Of a stretch of DNA of 64,000 nt, positions 7,532 through 16,270 are shown one piece after another. The stretch comes from Anaerolineae bacterium. Its GTDB lineage: Bacteria > Chloroflexota > Anaerolineae > Anaerolineales > Anaerolineaceae. A program made the translations under genes and the position numbers. The notes beneath the pieces were generated by a model, which saw nothing but the letters and a program-made list of their open reading frames with translations, had not been told where the DNA came from and made no database searches. Location: NCBI GenBank assembly GCA_013178095.1, contig JABLXK010000003.1:310001-374000 (forward strand), read 5' to 3'. Positions within the stretch are counted from its first letter, which is position 1, and each line of letters begins with the position of its first letter.

Positions 7532-7757
7532 GAAGATTCTATTTTATTATCAGCTGCCAGCTGCCTAAGGATAATGTCCGACAAGTCTTTGGGAGAGAAA
7601 CGTCAACGCAACCGCTGGCCGTGGGATTGCTTCGCTTCGCTCGCAAATACAATTCAGTAGATCAAGTCATTAAGAATTTGTTCAATATGGCAAACCCTGC
7701 AATCCGCCGATTTCGCGTAGAAAATTCAAACTTTGTGCATCTGCGTCCATCTGTGGT

Positions 7758-8438
7758 TTAAAAATGTCCCAGCGCGTGCAGCAGCGCGCCCAGCGCCAGT
7801 CCTAACTGACCCAGGTGGTAAGTCACCCGCACCCAGAAGCGCGCTCGGGGGAACGGTCGCACAAAACGGTCGAAGGCCAGCAGGCTATCGGAGCAGAAGA
7901 ACAACAAGCCGCCCGCCGCCGCCAGCACAGCCGCCGGCACATCCCAATCCCGCCGGAACAGGGTGGCCAGCGTTGAAAACAGCATCAGCCCCAGCACCGC
8001 GCCGTACAGTTCCGCCGGGCGCTGCAGGCGGGCCTGCGGGCCGGGCGGCCGCATGGCCAGCTTCAACCTGCCGGAGATCACTCTCCAGCCAACCAGGACC
8101 GCCAGCGCCGGCAGCCAGCATATCGCATCCAGTTTTGGGCAGGGGAAAAGAAATCCGATGATGGTGCTGACGTGCGCCAGCAGAAAAGCCGCCAGTCCGT
8201 AGATGAACCAGCCGTGCGAAAGCAGCAGGAAAATGTCGCCCAACAGAGAAAATCCGAATCCCAGCCCAACCCACAGCAGGCTGCCGGCGAAATGTCCCTG
8301 CCAGCCGAAACCGATCAGCAGCGCCAGCATGGCTGCCGGCTTGGTCAGGTAGTTCACCCGCTGCCAGCCCTGCCACAGCGCCAGCCAATCGGCAGCCGCC
8401 AGAAGCAGGAAAACCGGCAGCCAGGGCGCGGGCATCAT
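7758..8438 (-). CDS. YhhN/TMEM86 family membrane protein (lysoplasmalogenase-like)
   Basis: The product has 226 residues and about seven or eight hydrophobic helices. The pattern LLGDIFLLL...FIYGLAAFLLAH and a late 'FFCSDSLLAFDRF' segment are typical of the YhhN/TMEM86 family. Animal TMEM86B hydrolyses lysoplasmalogen; the bacterial role is not firmly established. The start overlaps the stop of era (ATGATG over TGA), so the two are translationally coupled; an ATG one codon later is equally possible. Upstream in-frame residues lie inside era and are unlikely to be used. Confidence 0.85.
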   Translation of the reverse strand: MMPAPWLPVFLLLAAADWLALWQGWQRVNYLTKPAAMLALLIGFGWQGHFAGSLLWVGLGFGFSLLGDIFLLLSHGWFIYGLAAFLLAHVSTIIGFLFPCPKLDAICWLPALAVLVGWRVISGRLKLAMRPPGPQARLQRPAELYGAVLGLMLFSTLATLFRRDWDVPAAVLAAAGGLLFFCSDSLLAFDRFVRPFPRARFWVRVTYHLGQLGLALGALLHALGHF

Positions 8439-9358
8439 CCCCCGCCTGTCTCCGGGTAGCCCATTTGTTTCAGGAAAGCCGGATTGCTGCGCCAATTCTT
8501 GCTGACCTTGACGCGCAATTCCAGGAACACCTTGCGCGCGGACATACTTTCAATCGCGCTGCGGGCGCTCTGGCCGATGGTCTTCAGCATGACGCCGCCC
8601 TTGCCGATCACAATTCCCTTTTGGGATTCTTTTTCAACGAACAGCGTAGCGGAAATGAACGCCCCGGATTCGCCGCGCTCCTGGTACTGGTCCACGCGCA
8701 CCGCCAGCGCATAGGGCACCTCTTCGCGCAGGTGCTGCAAAGCTGCTTCACGGATCAGGTCGGCGGCGATCTCTCGTTCGTACTGGTCGGTCACCTGGTC
8801 AGCCGGGTAAAGCGCATCGCCCTCCGGCAGCTCGCGTACCACTGTTTCCAGCAATTCGCCCAACCCCGCGCCGCTCAGGGCACTGGCCGCCATCTGGTGC
8901 ACGTTGGGGAACAGCCGCGCGTATTCCGCCTTGCGCTGCGCCAGCACTTCCGCGTTGACCAGGTCGCTTTTGTTCAGCACCTGGATCACCAGCGGCAGGC
9001 TGGCAAGTTCGGCCAGGTGCCCGGTGATGATCTGGTCTTCCTCGTGCGGCGGCTGGCTGGCGTCCACCAGCCACAGGATCAGGTCGGCCTCCTGCAGAGC
9101 TTCGCGCGCCACTGCGTTCATGCTCTCGCCCAATTTATGGTGAGGCTTGTGCAGGCCGGGCGTGTCGATGAAAACCACCTGAAAAGATTCGGCGGTTAAT
9201 ATCCCCAACTGGTTGACGCGCGTGGTCTGCGGTTTAGGTGAGACCGCCGCGATTTTTTGGCCCAGCAGGGTGTTGATCAATGTGGACTTGCCGACGTTCG
9301 GGCGGCCGGCAACAGCGGCCAGGCCGCAGCGAAAGGTTTTAGGTGAATTGGATTGCAT
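8435..9358 (-). CDS. era: GTPase Era
   Basis: The product is a 307-residue Era GTPase that binds the 3' end of 16S rRNA and assists 30S subunit maturation. G1 is GRPNVGKST (residues 18-26), the switch segment is PQTTR, G3 is DTPG, G4 is NKSD and G5 is SAL. The C-terminal KH domain carries GKGG in KGIVIGKGGVMLKTIG. Length is normal. A TATAAT on the minus strand (plus 9365-9370) ends 6 nt before the ATG with no Shine-Dalgarno site, so the mRNA may be leaderless. The downstream yhhN-like gene overlaps its stop codon. Confidence 0.97.
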   Translation of the reverse strand: MQSNSPKTFRCGLAAVAGRPNVGKSTLINTLLGQKIAAVSPKPQTTRVNQLGILTAESFQVVFIDTPGLHKPHHKLGESMNAVAREALQEADLILWLVDASQPPHEEDQIITGHLAELASLPLVIQVLNKSDLVNAEVLAQRKAEYARLFPNVHQMAASALSGAGLGELLETVVRELPEGDALYPADQVTDQYEREIAADLIREAALQHLREEVPYALAVRVDQYQERGESGAFISATLFVEKESQKGIVIGKGGVMLKTIGQSARSAIESMSARKVFLELRVKVSKNWRSNPAFLKQMGYPETGGG

Positions 9359-9404
9359 ACCCTTATTATATGAAACTTCGCCCCCGTCGGCAGGTCATAA
9401 ATCC

Positions 9405-9989
9405 CTATACAGCCAGCCGGTCATCCTCGATTGCCAATCCCTCCAGCCGCAGCAGCAGCGCCTTGGTGGCCAGGCCGCCCGGCGCGGAAAAACCGTGCAG
9501 CCCGCCGCCGTCCGCCACCACGCGGTGGCAGGGAATGACCAGCGCCAGCGGGTTGCGCGCCAGCGCGCCGCCCACTGCGCGGGCTGCCTTGGGGCTGTGG
9601 ATGCGGGCGGCCACCTCCCCATAGGTCAGCGTCTTCCCGTACGGAATGCGGCTGGTTTCCAGCAAAACCAGGCGGCGAAATTCCGGCTGGCCTTCCAGGT
9701 CGAACGGTATGTCGAACGCCTTGCGCTTGCGCTCAAAATATTCCTGCACCTGCCGTCCCGCGGCGTGCACGATCTCCAGCGCCCGGCTGCCGGGGATGTT
9801 GGATTTGTCCAGGATCAGGGTCTTAAAATCCTGCAATCCATGAAAGCTGAGGTAAGCCAATCCCGAATCGCTGGCTGCCAGCACAATTGTCCCGACGGGC
9901 GTGTCCTCCACCATGGCCACCGCCAGAGGCCGGTCCTGCGTGATTTTCTCGATCAATTTCCCATCCTTTCCACGTTGATGTATTCCCAA
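9405..9989 (-). CDS. ogt: Methylated-DNA--protein-cysteine methyltransferase
   Basis: The 194-residue protein repairs O6-alkylguanine by transferring the alkyl group to its own Cys. The active-site motif is PCHRV, preceded by the helix-turn-helix region YGEVAARIHSPKAARAVGGAL and followed by GGLHGFSAPGGL. The N-terminal ribonuclease-H-like domain covers about 20-100. The ATG at 9989 has TATAAT (plus 9997-10002) 7 nt upstream, so the message may be leaderless; an internal Met about 24 residues in is an alternative start. Its stop lies 46 nt from the era start, on the same strand. Confidence 0.94.
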   Translation of the reverse strand: MGIHQRGKDGKLIEKITQDRPLAVAMVEDTPVGTIVLAASDSGLAYLSFHGLQDFKTLILDKSNIPGSRALEIVHAAGRQVQEYFERKRKAFDIPFDLEGQPEFRRLVLLETSRIPYGKTLTYGEVAARIHSPKAARAVGGALARNPLALVIPCHRVVADGGGLHGFSAPGGLATKALLLRLEGLAIEDDRLAV

Positions 9990-10230
9990 CTTCCATATTA
10001 TATGAAGAAAAAAACGGATTTCAACCTGCCGGAGGTTAAATTGGGTAGAAAAAGCGTTCGAAATCGTAGGTTAAGCGTAGGTTAAGCGTCATGAATAAAA
10101 AGGAACATTGGCGTATAGTATCTACAAGGGCGACTTCTCTTCTTCTCCTCCTTATGAGAGGGCCGGGGTCGGCGTCTCCGGCTCTCAATTTTTTATCAAG
10201 CGCGTTTGATGACGCGCTCTTTATTTTAAA

Positions 10231-10476
10231 CCCGTCGGGCGCATATCCATATGCGCCACACATCCCGCACCCCTGTCGGACGCATATCCATATGCACCGT
10301 TCATCCCCTACCCCCATAGGGCGCATATCCAAATACGCCATGCATCCCGCGCCCCCGTAGGACGCATTTCCATATGCTCCGTTCATCCCATACCCCCATA
10401 GGGCGCATATCCATATGCGCCATTCATCCCACACCACACCGTCGGGCGCATTTCCAAATGCGCCGTTCACCCCGCC
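10231..10476. repeat. 41-bp tandem array of palindromic hairpins (six units)
   Basis: Six units spaced 41, 41, 41, 41 and 43 bp apart each contain a palindrome of the type GGGCGCATATCCATATGCGCC, followed by a C-rich linker (TTCATCCC-ACCCC). Units differ by a few bases, often at both arms of the stem. The minus-strand open frame through this array is a by-product of the repeat. The 9990-10230 part of the gap holds a short direct repeat CGTAGGTTAAG and a fragment AGAGGGCCGGGG, but no gene. Related hairpins lie at 31225-31320. Confidence 0.85.
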
Positions 10477-10502
10477 TTGCGGATTTCGCGATTACAAAAC
10501 AA

Positions 10503-10542
10503 ATGTTTTCGCGAGCCCGACGAAGGAGGGCGTGGCGATCTC
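10503..10542. repeat. Single GCGATCTC hairpin element
   Basis: ATGTTTTCGCGAGCCC-GACGAAGGA-GGGCGTGGCGATCTC is the core of the dispersed element also found at 7030-7428, 31064-31103, 63063-63099 and 63201-63240. Here the hairpin arms are GCCC / GGGC. Confidence 0.7.
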
Positions 10543-10588
10543 CTGCATCAATCCCAGGGAAGCCTATAATCCCCCTTACCCGCTAAAT

Positions 10589-11620
10589 TTAATTTACCGT
10601 CTGCGTGTTGATCTGATTGCTGCGCAGCAGGGCGATTATGTCATCCAACAGGCGCAGCTTGCCGGGGCTCAACCAGACCGTGCCGTCGGTCAGGGCGATC
10701 TGGTGATTGTCCGTAATAGTGTAAGCGGCGTTGATAATCTTTCCGCCCGTTCCCGCCATCAGGTCATTCCATATCTCGCGCAGGGGCGAGAGGGTGTCGA
10801 GGTAGATCGAGCCGGCCCAATTGGCAAAGCTCTCGTCGGGAGGCGCCTGGTTGGCAATCACCGCCACGTCCTTGCCGGTCAGATAGCTCAATAACTGCGC
10901 GGACATAGCGCCCCGGTCAATGTAGAGGACGTTGACTTTGCTGGTGTTGATCTGGTCGAAAGCCGCCTGCCAGATCTCCGGCGCGCTGCCGGCGGACTGG
11001 ACAGATACGATCGGGTATGAATTCAGCGGGTTGATCTGCGCCGAACACGTGCCGCAATAATATCCGACTCCGTTTTGAAAAGCCGAACCGGATGCCGTTT
11101 CTTCAGCGGTCAGCAGCGCGCCCACGCGGAAATTAGGCGCCAGAATGGCAGCCGCGTATCCCACCAAAAAAGCCGCGTCGTTTTCCTGCTTACGGATCAA
11201 GGTGACGTTGGCTGGCGGGTTCCAGTCCAGCGAGCTGATGGCCACGAATTGCGTTCCGGCCGCCCTGGCTGCCAGGGTGCCGAGATTATCGGGATGGTTG
11301 AGGAACACCACAATCTTTACGTCGGGGGTGAGCGTGTTTTCGTTGATTTCTGAACGGGTTTCGAATTGCAGGCCGGACGCGGCGGTCAATTCGGTCAGTA
11401 TAGCCTGGGCTCGCGCCACCAAATCCCCGTCCGCATCCGCAGGCGCAATCAACACCGCCCGGTCAGGCGGAATGGGAGTGGGGGTTGGGATTTCAACAGT
11501 GGGGATTTCCTGGGGGGAAGCCTGGGCTTCTTTCGGCTTGCAGGCGCCGGCCAGCAGCGCGACAGCCATCATTAAAAAAACGATTCGTAAAAGCGCTTTG
11601 TTTTTGGGCATGGATGACAT
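10589..11620 (-). CDS. PnrA/BMP-like substrate-binding lipoprotein
   Basis: The product has 343 residues. A hydrophobic N-terminus ends in LLAGAC, a usable lipobox, followed by a Thr/Pro linker, so it is probably a membrane-anchored lipoprotein. The remainder has the two-lobe pattern of the basic-membrane-protein (PnrA-like) periplasmic-binding family: VKIVVFLNHPDNL, then NDAAFLVGYAAAI, RVGALLTAEE, VNVLYIDRGAMS and VAVIANQAPP. Family members bind nucleosides or related ligands for ABC import. No permease or ATPase gene is adjacent, so an orphan binding protein or a sensor is possible. ATG 11620 has TAAAAT 7 nt upstream; the ATG three codons later is an alternative. Confidence 0.75.
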   Translation of the reverse strand: MSSMPKNKALLRIVFLMMAVALLAGACKPKEAQASPQEIPTVEIPTPTPIPPDRAVLIAPADADGDLVARAQAILTELTAASGLQFETRSEINENTLTPDVKIVVFLNHPDNLGTLAARAAGTQFVAISSLDWNPPANVTLIRKQENDAAFLVGYAAAILAPNFRVGALLTAEETASGSAFQNGVGYYCGTCSAQINPLNSYPIVSVQSAGSAPEIWQAAFDQINTSKVNVLYIDRGAMSAQLLSYLTGKDVAVIANQAPPDESFANWAGSIYLDTLSPLREIWNDLMAGTGGKIINAAYTITDNHQIALTDGTVWLSPGKLRLLDDIIALLRSNQINTQTVN

Positions 11621-11629
11621 AAGCGTAAT

Positions 11630-11659
11630 TTTACACTATGCCGACCGATGGGTTATAAT
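11630..11659 (+). promoter_or_regulatory. Promoter for the phosphohexomutase gene
   Basis: TTTACA (11630-11635) is separated by 18 nt from TATAAT (11654-11659). Transcription would start near 11667, giving a leader of about 110 nt before the ATG at 11778. Confidence 0.6.
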
Positions 11660-11715
11660 AGCGGGCATGTGTTCGCTGAATACATGGGCTTTTTAATCAT
11701 AAAGGGATTTAGCTC

Positions 11716-11748
11716 AAACCCCGAGGTTTCACCCTGGGGGTTTCTTTT
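11716..11748 (+). terminator. Intrinsic terminator in the phosphohexomutase leader (possible attenuator)
   Basis: AAACCCC (11716-11722) pairs with GGGGTTT (11737-11743), followed by CTTTTG. It lies between the promoter and the gene on the same strand. Upstream in the leader, ATG at 11667 opens a 9-codon frame (MCSLNTWAF). The arrangement suggests attenuation, though a simple barrier terminator is possible. Confidence 0.55.
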
Positions 11749-11777
11749 GTGAAAATTACTTTGACAAGGAGCAAGTT

Positions 11778-13238
11778 ATGCCCATAAATTTTGGCACCGA
11801 TGGCTGGCGGGCAGTCATATCCGATACATTCACGTTCCATAATCTCCGCAATGTAACCCAGGCAATCGCCGACGCGGTCAACTCCGAGGGCTGGCTGAAC
11901 GGCATGGTGATTGATCCCCCTCCGGATCCCAAACTGATGGTGGTGGGATTTGACACGCGCTTCCTCTCCGATCGCTACGCGCGTGAAGCCGCGCGCGTGC
12001 TGGCTGCTAACGGGTTTAAAGTGCTGCTTTGCCAGGCAGACGCGCCAACCCCGGTGGTATCGTATACCGTGAAAAACCTGCACGCCATCGGCGGCATTAT
12101 GATCACCGCTTCGCACAATGCCCCTCGCTATAACGGCGTTAAATTGAAAGCGGCCTACGGCGGTTCAGCGCTGCCCGAACTCTGCCGCAAGGTGGAAGTT
12201 TATTTAAACGATAATGAATCGCAAGGCCGCGGCCCCAACCTGATCGATTACGATCTGGCGCGCCAGGAAGGCTTGATCACGCGCTTCAACCCCATCCCCG
12301 AATACCACGCGCACCTGCGCAAGCTGATCGATTTCGACGTGATCGCGGAGAATCCGCAGTATATCGTAGTAGATTCTATGTACGGTGCCGGGCGCGGCGT
12401 GATCCGCGGCTTGCTGGAAGGCACCGGCTGCGAGATCCACGAGATTCGCAACGAAATGAATCCCGGTTTCGGCGGCGTGCATCCCGAACCGATCGGCCAG
12501 TATCTGAACGCGCTTTCCGGCGCGATTTGCATGGGCAAGGGCAGCCTGGGCCTGGCCACCGATGGCGACGCCGACCGCATCGGCGCGATGGATGAACGCG
12601 GCGTATTTGTCGACCCGCACAAGATCATCTCGTTATCCCTGCGCTACCTGGCTGAAAAACGCAAGCAAAGCGGTTCCGTGGTGCGCACCGTTTCCACCAC
12701 CCGCATGGTCGACCTGTTGGCGGCGCGCTACGGGTTGGAAGTGCACGAGACGCCGGTTGGGTTCAACCACATTGCCGATTACATGTTGAAGGAAAAGGTT
12801 TTAATCGGCGGCGAGGAATCCGGCGGTATCTCTTTCCTGGGGCATATTCCCGAGGGCGACGGCATTATCATGGGTTTGCTGCTGACCGAGATCGTGGCCG
12901 AATCCGGCACGACCCTTTCCGAACTGGTGAGCGACTTGTTAGCCGAAGTCGGTCCGGCGGTTTACGCGCGCCGCGATCAGCGCCTCAATCGCCCGGTTGC
13001 CAAAGAGAAAATGGTGGAATACCTGATCGATAATGCGCCGAAGGAAATCGGTGGAGTCAAGGTTGACCAGGTCTCGACCAAAGACGGCGTTAAATACATC
13101 CTGGACGATAATTCCTGGCTGCTGATCCGGCCCTCCGGCACCGAACCCGTCCTGCGGGTTTACGCGGAAGGACGCACAGATGAGATGCTGCAAGCCTTGC
13201 TGGCTTATGGCGAATCGGTAGCCACCAACGTGGTTTAA
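11778..13238 (+). CDS. Phosphoglucomutase/phosphomannomutase family protein
   Basis: The 486-residue protein belongs to the alpha-D-phosphohexomutase family, which interconverts hexose 1- and 6-phosphates through a phosphoserine. N-terminal INFGTDGWR is typical. The catalytic serine is in TASHN (Ser112), the metal loop is DGDADR (262-267), the sugar loop is GGEESGG and the phosphate loop is RPSGTEP (about 451). All four key sites are intact. Whether glucose, mannose or both is used cannot be read from sequence. AAGGAGCAAG provides a ribosome site 5 nt before the ATG. It probably feeds the nucleotide-sugar pathways encoded at 15-25 kb. Confidence 0.95.
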   Translation: MPINFGTDGWRAVISDTFTFHNLRNVTQAIADAVNSEGWLNGMVIDPPPDPKLMVVGFDTRFLSDRYAREAARVLAANGFKVLLCQADAPTPVVSYTVKNLHAIGGIMITASHNAPRYNGVKLKAAYGGSALPELCRKVEVYLNDNESQGRGPNLIDYDLARQEGLITRFNPIPEYHAHLRKLIDFDVIAENPQYIVVDSMYGAGRGVIRGLLEGTGCEIHEIRNEMNPGFGGVHPEPIGQYLNALSGAICMGKGSLGLATDGDADRIGAMDERGVFVDPHKIISLSLRYLAEKRKQSGSVVRTVSTTRMVDLLAARYGLEVHETPVGFNHIADYMLKEKVLIGGEESGGISFLGHIPEGDGIIMGLLLTEIVAESGTTLSELVSDLLAEVGPAVYARRDQRLNRPVAKEKMVEYLIDNAPKEIGGVKVDQVSTKDGVKYILDDNSWLLIRPSGTEPVLRVYAEGRTDEMLQALLAYGESVATNVV

Positions 13239-13245
13239 TAAAATG

Positions 13246-13276
13246 AAACTCCCGCCCGATCAGCGGGAGTTTTTTT
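13246..13276. terminator. Terminator after the phosphohexomutase gene
   Basis: AAACTCCCGC / GCGGGAGTTT forms a 10-bp stem with a 7-nt loop and seven T's on the plus strand. It overlaps the stop region of the convergent gene at 13260-14042 and may serve both. Confidence 0.9.
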
Positions 13277-14042
13277 GCCCAATTTTCCGGTAGAATGCAT
13301 CGATGACGCTCAGAAATTCCTGCGGCAGCCGGCTGCGGGCTTCCTCCGCCATCCATTGCGGTATTTCCTTGTAGTAAGCTTCCGCCAACGAACCCGCGAT
13401 GCAAGCCAGCGTATCGGCGTCGCCGCCCAGCGAGATGGCATTGCGGATCGCGCTTTCAAAATCTTCCGATTCCAGAAAAGCAATGAAAGCCGGCGGCACG
13501 GTTCCCTGGCAGGAGATGTCGAAACGGTAGGCGGGCCGCAGATCATCCAGGGAATGGTTCAGGTTGTACCCGAACCAGCGGAAAATTTCATCCCGGATGT
13601 AGGTTTTATTGCTGCCCTGCCTCGCGAGAAAAATACCATAGGAAACCGCCTGCGAGCCTTTGATCCCTTCGCTGTGGTTGTGGGTGACGCTGGCGCATTG
13701 GCGCGCAGTATTGAGCAGGGTGGTGATTTCGTCAAAGAAAAAACCGATCGGCCCCGTGCGCGCGGCGCAGCCATTGCCCCAAGACCGGTACGGCTCAGTT
13801 GTGTCCGACAACATCCATTGGTAAAAAGTGCCGCCGTATCCGGCGTCGGGGTAGCGCCGCGCGTAGGCGCGCAGCGTTTTTGAAAAATCAAGATCATGCA
13901 GCAGCGCGTCCGCCACGGCCACCGTTAAAACCGTGTCGTCAGTGAAATTTGATCGTTCGCCAAATAAAGGGAAATCCATCCCCTTGAACCCCAGATACTT
14001 AAATGGAGAACCAATAATATCCCCAATAATGGCTCCAAACAT
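13260..14042 (-). CDS. ADP-ribosylglycohydrolase family protein
   Basis: The 260-residue protein begins directly with MFGAIIGDIIGSPFEx-like sequence (here SPFKYLGFKG). It has the two metal-site signatures of the DraG/ADP-ribosylglycohydrolase fold: FTDDTVLTVAVADALL near residue 33, and SLGGDADTLACIAGSLAEA near residue 205. Family members remove ADP-ribose from proteins or cleave related ADP-ribose compounds. The NHSEGIKGSQAVSYGIFLAR segment is usual for bacterial members. No ADP-ribosyltransferase partner lies nearby, so the target is unknown. It is the last gene of a long minus-strand run. Confidence 0.92.
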   Translation of the reverse strand: MFGAIIGDIIGSPFKYLGFKGMDFPLFGERSNFTDDTVLTVAVADALLHDLDFSKTLRAYARRYPDAGYGGTFYQWMLSDTTEPYRSWGNGCAARTGPIGFFFDEITTLLNTARQCASVTHNHSEGIKGSQAVSYGIFLARQGSNKTYIRDEIFRWFGYNLNHSLDDLRPAYRFDISCQGTVPPAFIAFLESEDFESAIRNAISLGGDADTLACIAGSLAEAYYKEIPQWMAEEARSRLPQEFLSVIDAFYRKIGQKNSR

Positions 14043-14090
14043 ACGCTTGCCCCGCTTTCAATTGTAAACACAAAAAAAATAACGCTGCCG

Positions 14091-14468
14091 CTATTCCACC
14101 GTGCTCCCGGTAGCCTGGAAATCCGCCACGCTGGTCAGTTGCGCGGCGATGGTAGCCGTGCGCTCCAGTTCGATATCGGGTGTTGCTGTGGGAACCGCCT
14201 CTTCAACCGCCTGGGTGGGTTCCTCCGCGGCGGGTAAATCCAGCGCGGGATTGGCATTGATGGTTTGAATGGCGCGCACCCTGGCTTCGGCTTCCAGGTC
14301 AGCCAGGTACTGCGTTACGTACAAAAAACCGAAAAAGAAGAGAACGAGGAGGGTGACGATCAGCAGGAAACGCACGAGACATCCCTTGCTCTTTTTCTTT
14401 CTCTTGGCGGCGATGTCCTCTTCCAGAATCTCATCCAGCGTGCCGTTGTTGTTTTTATTATTTTCCAT
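14091..14468 (-). CDS. Small single-pass membrane protein, unknown function
   Basis: The 125-residue product has an Asn-rich and then Lys-rich N-terminus (AAKRKKKSKG), one transmembrane helix at about 33-53, and an outside domain. That domain has a short helical segment and a Pro/Thr/Ala-rich stretch with PTATPDIELERTATIAAQL. The positive-inside rule places the N-terminus in the cytosol. GAGGGAACG just before the ATG is a fair ribosome site. It follows the zinc-ribbon gene by 35 nt, so the two are probably co-transcribed. I do not recognise a family. Confidence 0.7.
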   Translation of the reverse strand: MENNKNNNGTLDEILEEDIAAKRKKKSKGCLVRFLLIVTLLVLFFFGFLYVTQYLADLEAEARVRAIQTINANPALDLPAAEEPTQAVEEAVPTATPDIELERTATIAAQLTSVADFQATGSTVE

Positions 14469-14503
14469 CGTTCCCTCGGATCGTGATTCAGCTTAAGCTA
14501 ATT

Positions 14504-15106
14504 TTACCGGCTTTTTGGGTCAAAACGGATAAAACCGTCCGGCAGATCGGAGGATTGGCCATCCGGGTCATCCGCAGCGTCTTCTTTTTCTTCAATTTCC
14601 GTTTCCGCAGCTTGCGTTTGGGCAAGCGGCGGGGTTGGTGGTAGCGCAGGCGGTGGTGTGGGATCCGGCAGCGGCTGGGCGGCCGGGACTTCTTTTTCAA
14701 CCGGCTTCAATGCTTCTTCCGCATCCCTGCGGTGAGTTTCCCGTCTACGCGCCGGCTGCGCCGGTGTAAAAATTTCAGAAGGAGCGGAATTGCCGAAGAG
14801 CGCCTGCTGCCGCCACTGATCGCGCGCTTCCAGCGCTTCGCGATCCTTTTGCTCTTTTTCGCGAATGCGCTTGAGCCAGTCCGGGATCTCCTCAACCGTC
14901 TCCTGCGGCGGGGCGGGTTTCGCCGCCAGCGGTTTTTCAATCAATTCGGACGGTTGATTGTCTTCTCCCTCACTGCCCTGCGCTGCGTCCCCCGCGTTCT
15001 CTTTCAACAAAGACTGGCAATACCAGCACTTGGTTGCTTCCGGCAGGTTGGGCCGTCCGCAATTGGCGCATAAAATTTCCTCGGTGTCATTGGATTGCAT
15101 GTGCAT
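14504..15106 (-). CDS. Zinc-ribbon protein with long disordered region
   Basis: The 200-residue product has a zinc ribbon at the N-terminus (CANCGRPNLPEATKCWYC, two CxxC pairs), then an acidic linker, the segment EEIPDWLKRIREKEQKD, and a Pro/Glu/Ala-rich disordered C-terminal half. PDWL-type segments after a zinc ribbon are a style I associate with Chloroflexota proteins (general impression). No enzyme domain is visible. A role in protein-protein contact at the cell envelope or cytosol is only a guess. The start could be either of two closely spaced ATGs (15106 or 15100). Confidence 0.72.
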   Translation of the reverse strand: MHMQSNDTEEILCANCGRPNLPEATKCWYCQSLLKENAGDAAQGSEGEDNQPSELIEKPLAAKPAPPQETVEEIPDWLKRIREKEQKDREALEARDQWRQQALFGNSAPSEIFTPAQPARRRETHRRDAEEALKPVEKEVPAAQPLPDPTPPPALPPTPPLAQTQAAETEIEEKEDAADDPDGQSSDLPDGFIRFDPKSR

Positions 15107-15163
15107 TTGCCTGGTACTTTTTCACAGTATAGCATAAACTGCCGGAGGGCAGCCAGGATTATC

Positions 15164-16270
15164 TCAGGATTGGACGATGCCGGCCAAAAAATCGAGCCGT
15201 TGCTGTTCCTTCGCGCGGCTGTCGATGCGCCCGAGCACCGCTTCCCGCGGGATGCGTTTTCCTCGCACCCGGTAGAGGAAATCGTGAATTTGCGTGCTGT
15301 GGCTGAGGACGTTATCCTCGTCGTTGGGGATCTTCAGGATCAGGTCGCTCTGCAGGCTGTCGAGATCCGTATCGATGAAAGGCAGGATGATGGGAATGCC
15401 GCGGCTGACGCAATCTCTGACTTTCAGGGGTGAGGCTTCGTTCAGCCCGGCGCGGTGCAGCGCCAGCGTGCCGATGGCGGCATCCGCCCGCGCCAGGATG
15501 CGGTCGCAAGCCTCTCCCACCTGGTAGCCGTGCAGGATCAAATTATCGGGAATAACGTCTGCGCTTTCGATGCGGTCGTAGCCGATCACGTCGATCACGA
15601 TATCGGGGAAAGTTTGCGCCAGCGGGATCAGCTTTTCCACCCCGTGCCAGGCGAAACCGGGCGTGCCGATGAAAACCAGATGCGGATGCTCGTTTCCGGG
15701 AGCGGGCATGAACGGGACGGAGTCCACGTCGATGCTGTTGCTGACGACCACGCCGGGTTTATGGAAGGATTGGAACACGTCCAACTCGGAAAGTTCGCGG
15801 GTGGCGTACACGATGCCGGAGGCGCCGCCCAGTGTGATGGCGCGTGTCAGGCGGTTGTAAGTGCTTTTCACGAAGCCCAACAGGCGGTGCTCCTCCACGT
15901 CATTGGTGTTAATCTCCAGCACAACGGGTGCAATGGCGAACAGGCGCTGTAAGGGGTACACGTACATGGACCAGCGCAAGTAGATCACGTCCGGATGGTA
16001 CTCTCGCACGGCCGCGATCAGGTCTTTCAGCGCGCGCATGCGTGAGAATTCGCTTGGGAGCAATCCCAATAGGCCGCTTTTCAGCGTATACGGGAAGTAT
16101 TCTCCCGCCACCATCGGCGCGTTGTCCGCCGGGAGGTGCAGGTGGGAGAAAAATTGAACTTCGTGGCCCAACCCGCGCCAGGCGGTTATCTGGCGCTGGA
16201 ATTTTCTACCGACGCCGCTGGCAAGCGTTCGCGGCCAATGCAGTGAGAGGATCGCGATGCGCATGGTCAA
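15164..16270 (-). CDS. Glycosyltransferase, GT4-like
   Basis: The 368-residue product has the GT-B architecture. The N-terminal lobe starts MRIAILSLHWPRTLASGVGRK, and the C-terminal nucleotide-sugar lobe includes LVFIGTPGFAWHGVEKLI, LILHGYQVGEACDRIL and an acidic motif in LHRAGLNEASPLKV (the family E-x7-E region). It would transfer a sugar from a nucleotide donor in the cytosol during cell-surface polysaccharide assembly. Its start overlaps the stop of the preceding gene by 4 nt (ATGA), so translation is coupled. The sugar and acceptor cannot be inferred. Confidence 0.88.
   Translation of the reverse strand: MTMRIAILSLHWPRTLASGVGRKFQRQITAWRGLGHEVQFFSHLHLPADNAPMVAGEYFPYTLKSGLLGLLPSEFSRMRALKDLIAAVREYHPDVIYLRWSMYVYPLQRLFAIAPVVLEINTNDVEEHRLLGFVKSTYNRLTRAITLGGASGIVYATRELSELDVFQSFHKPGVVVSNSIDVDSVPFMPAPGNEHPHLVFIGTPGFAWHGVEKLIPLAQTFPDIVIDVIGYDRIESADVIPDNLILHGYQVGEACDRILARADAAIGTLALHRAGLNEASPLKVRDCVSRGIPIILPFIDTDLDSLQSDLILKIPNDEDNVLSHSTQIHDFLYRVRGKRIPREAVLGRIDSRAKEQQRLDFLAGIVQS

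Noticed and set aside
10036-10470. Minus-strand open frame of 144 codons with repeats of NGAYGNA/ICALWGY type
   Set aside because: It is produced by reading through the 41-bp hairpin array. There is no ribosome site, the composition is unlike any protein, and the period is not a multiple of three in all units.
10231-10476. CRISPR-like array
   Set aside because: The whole 41-bp unit repeats, including the linkers. There are no unique spacers, and no cas genes in the window.
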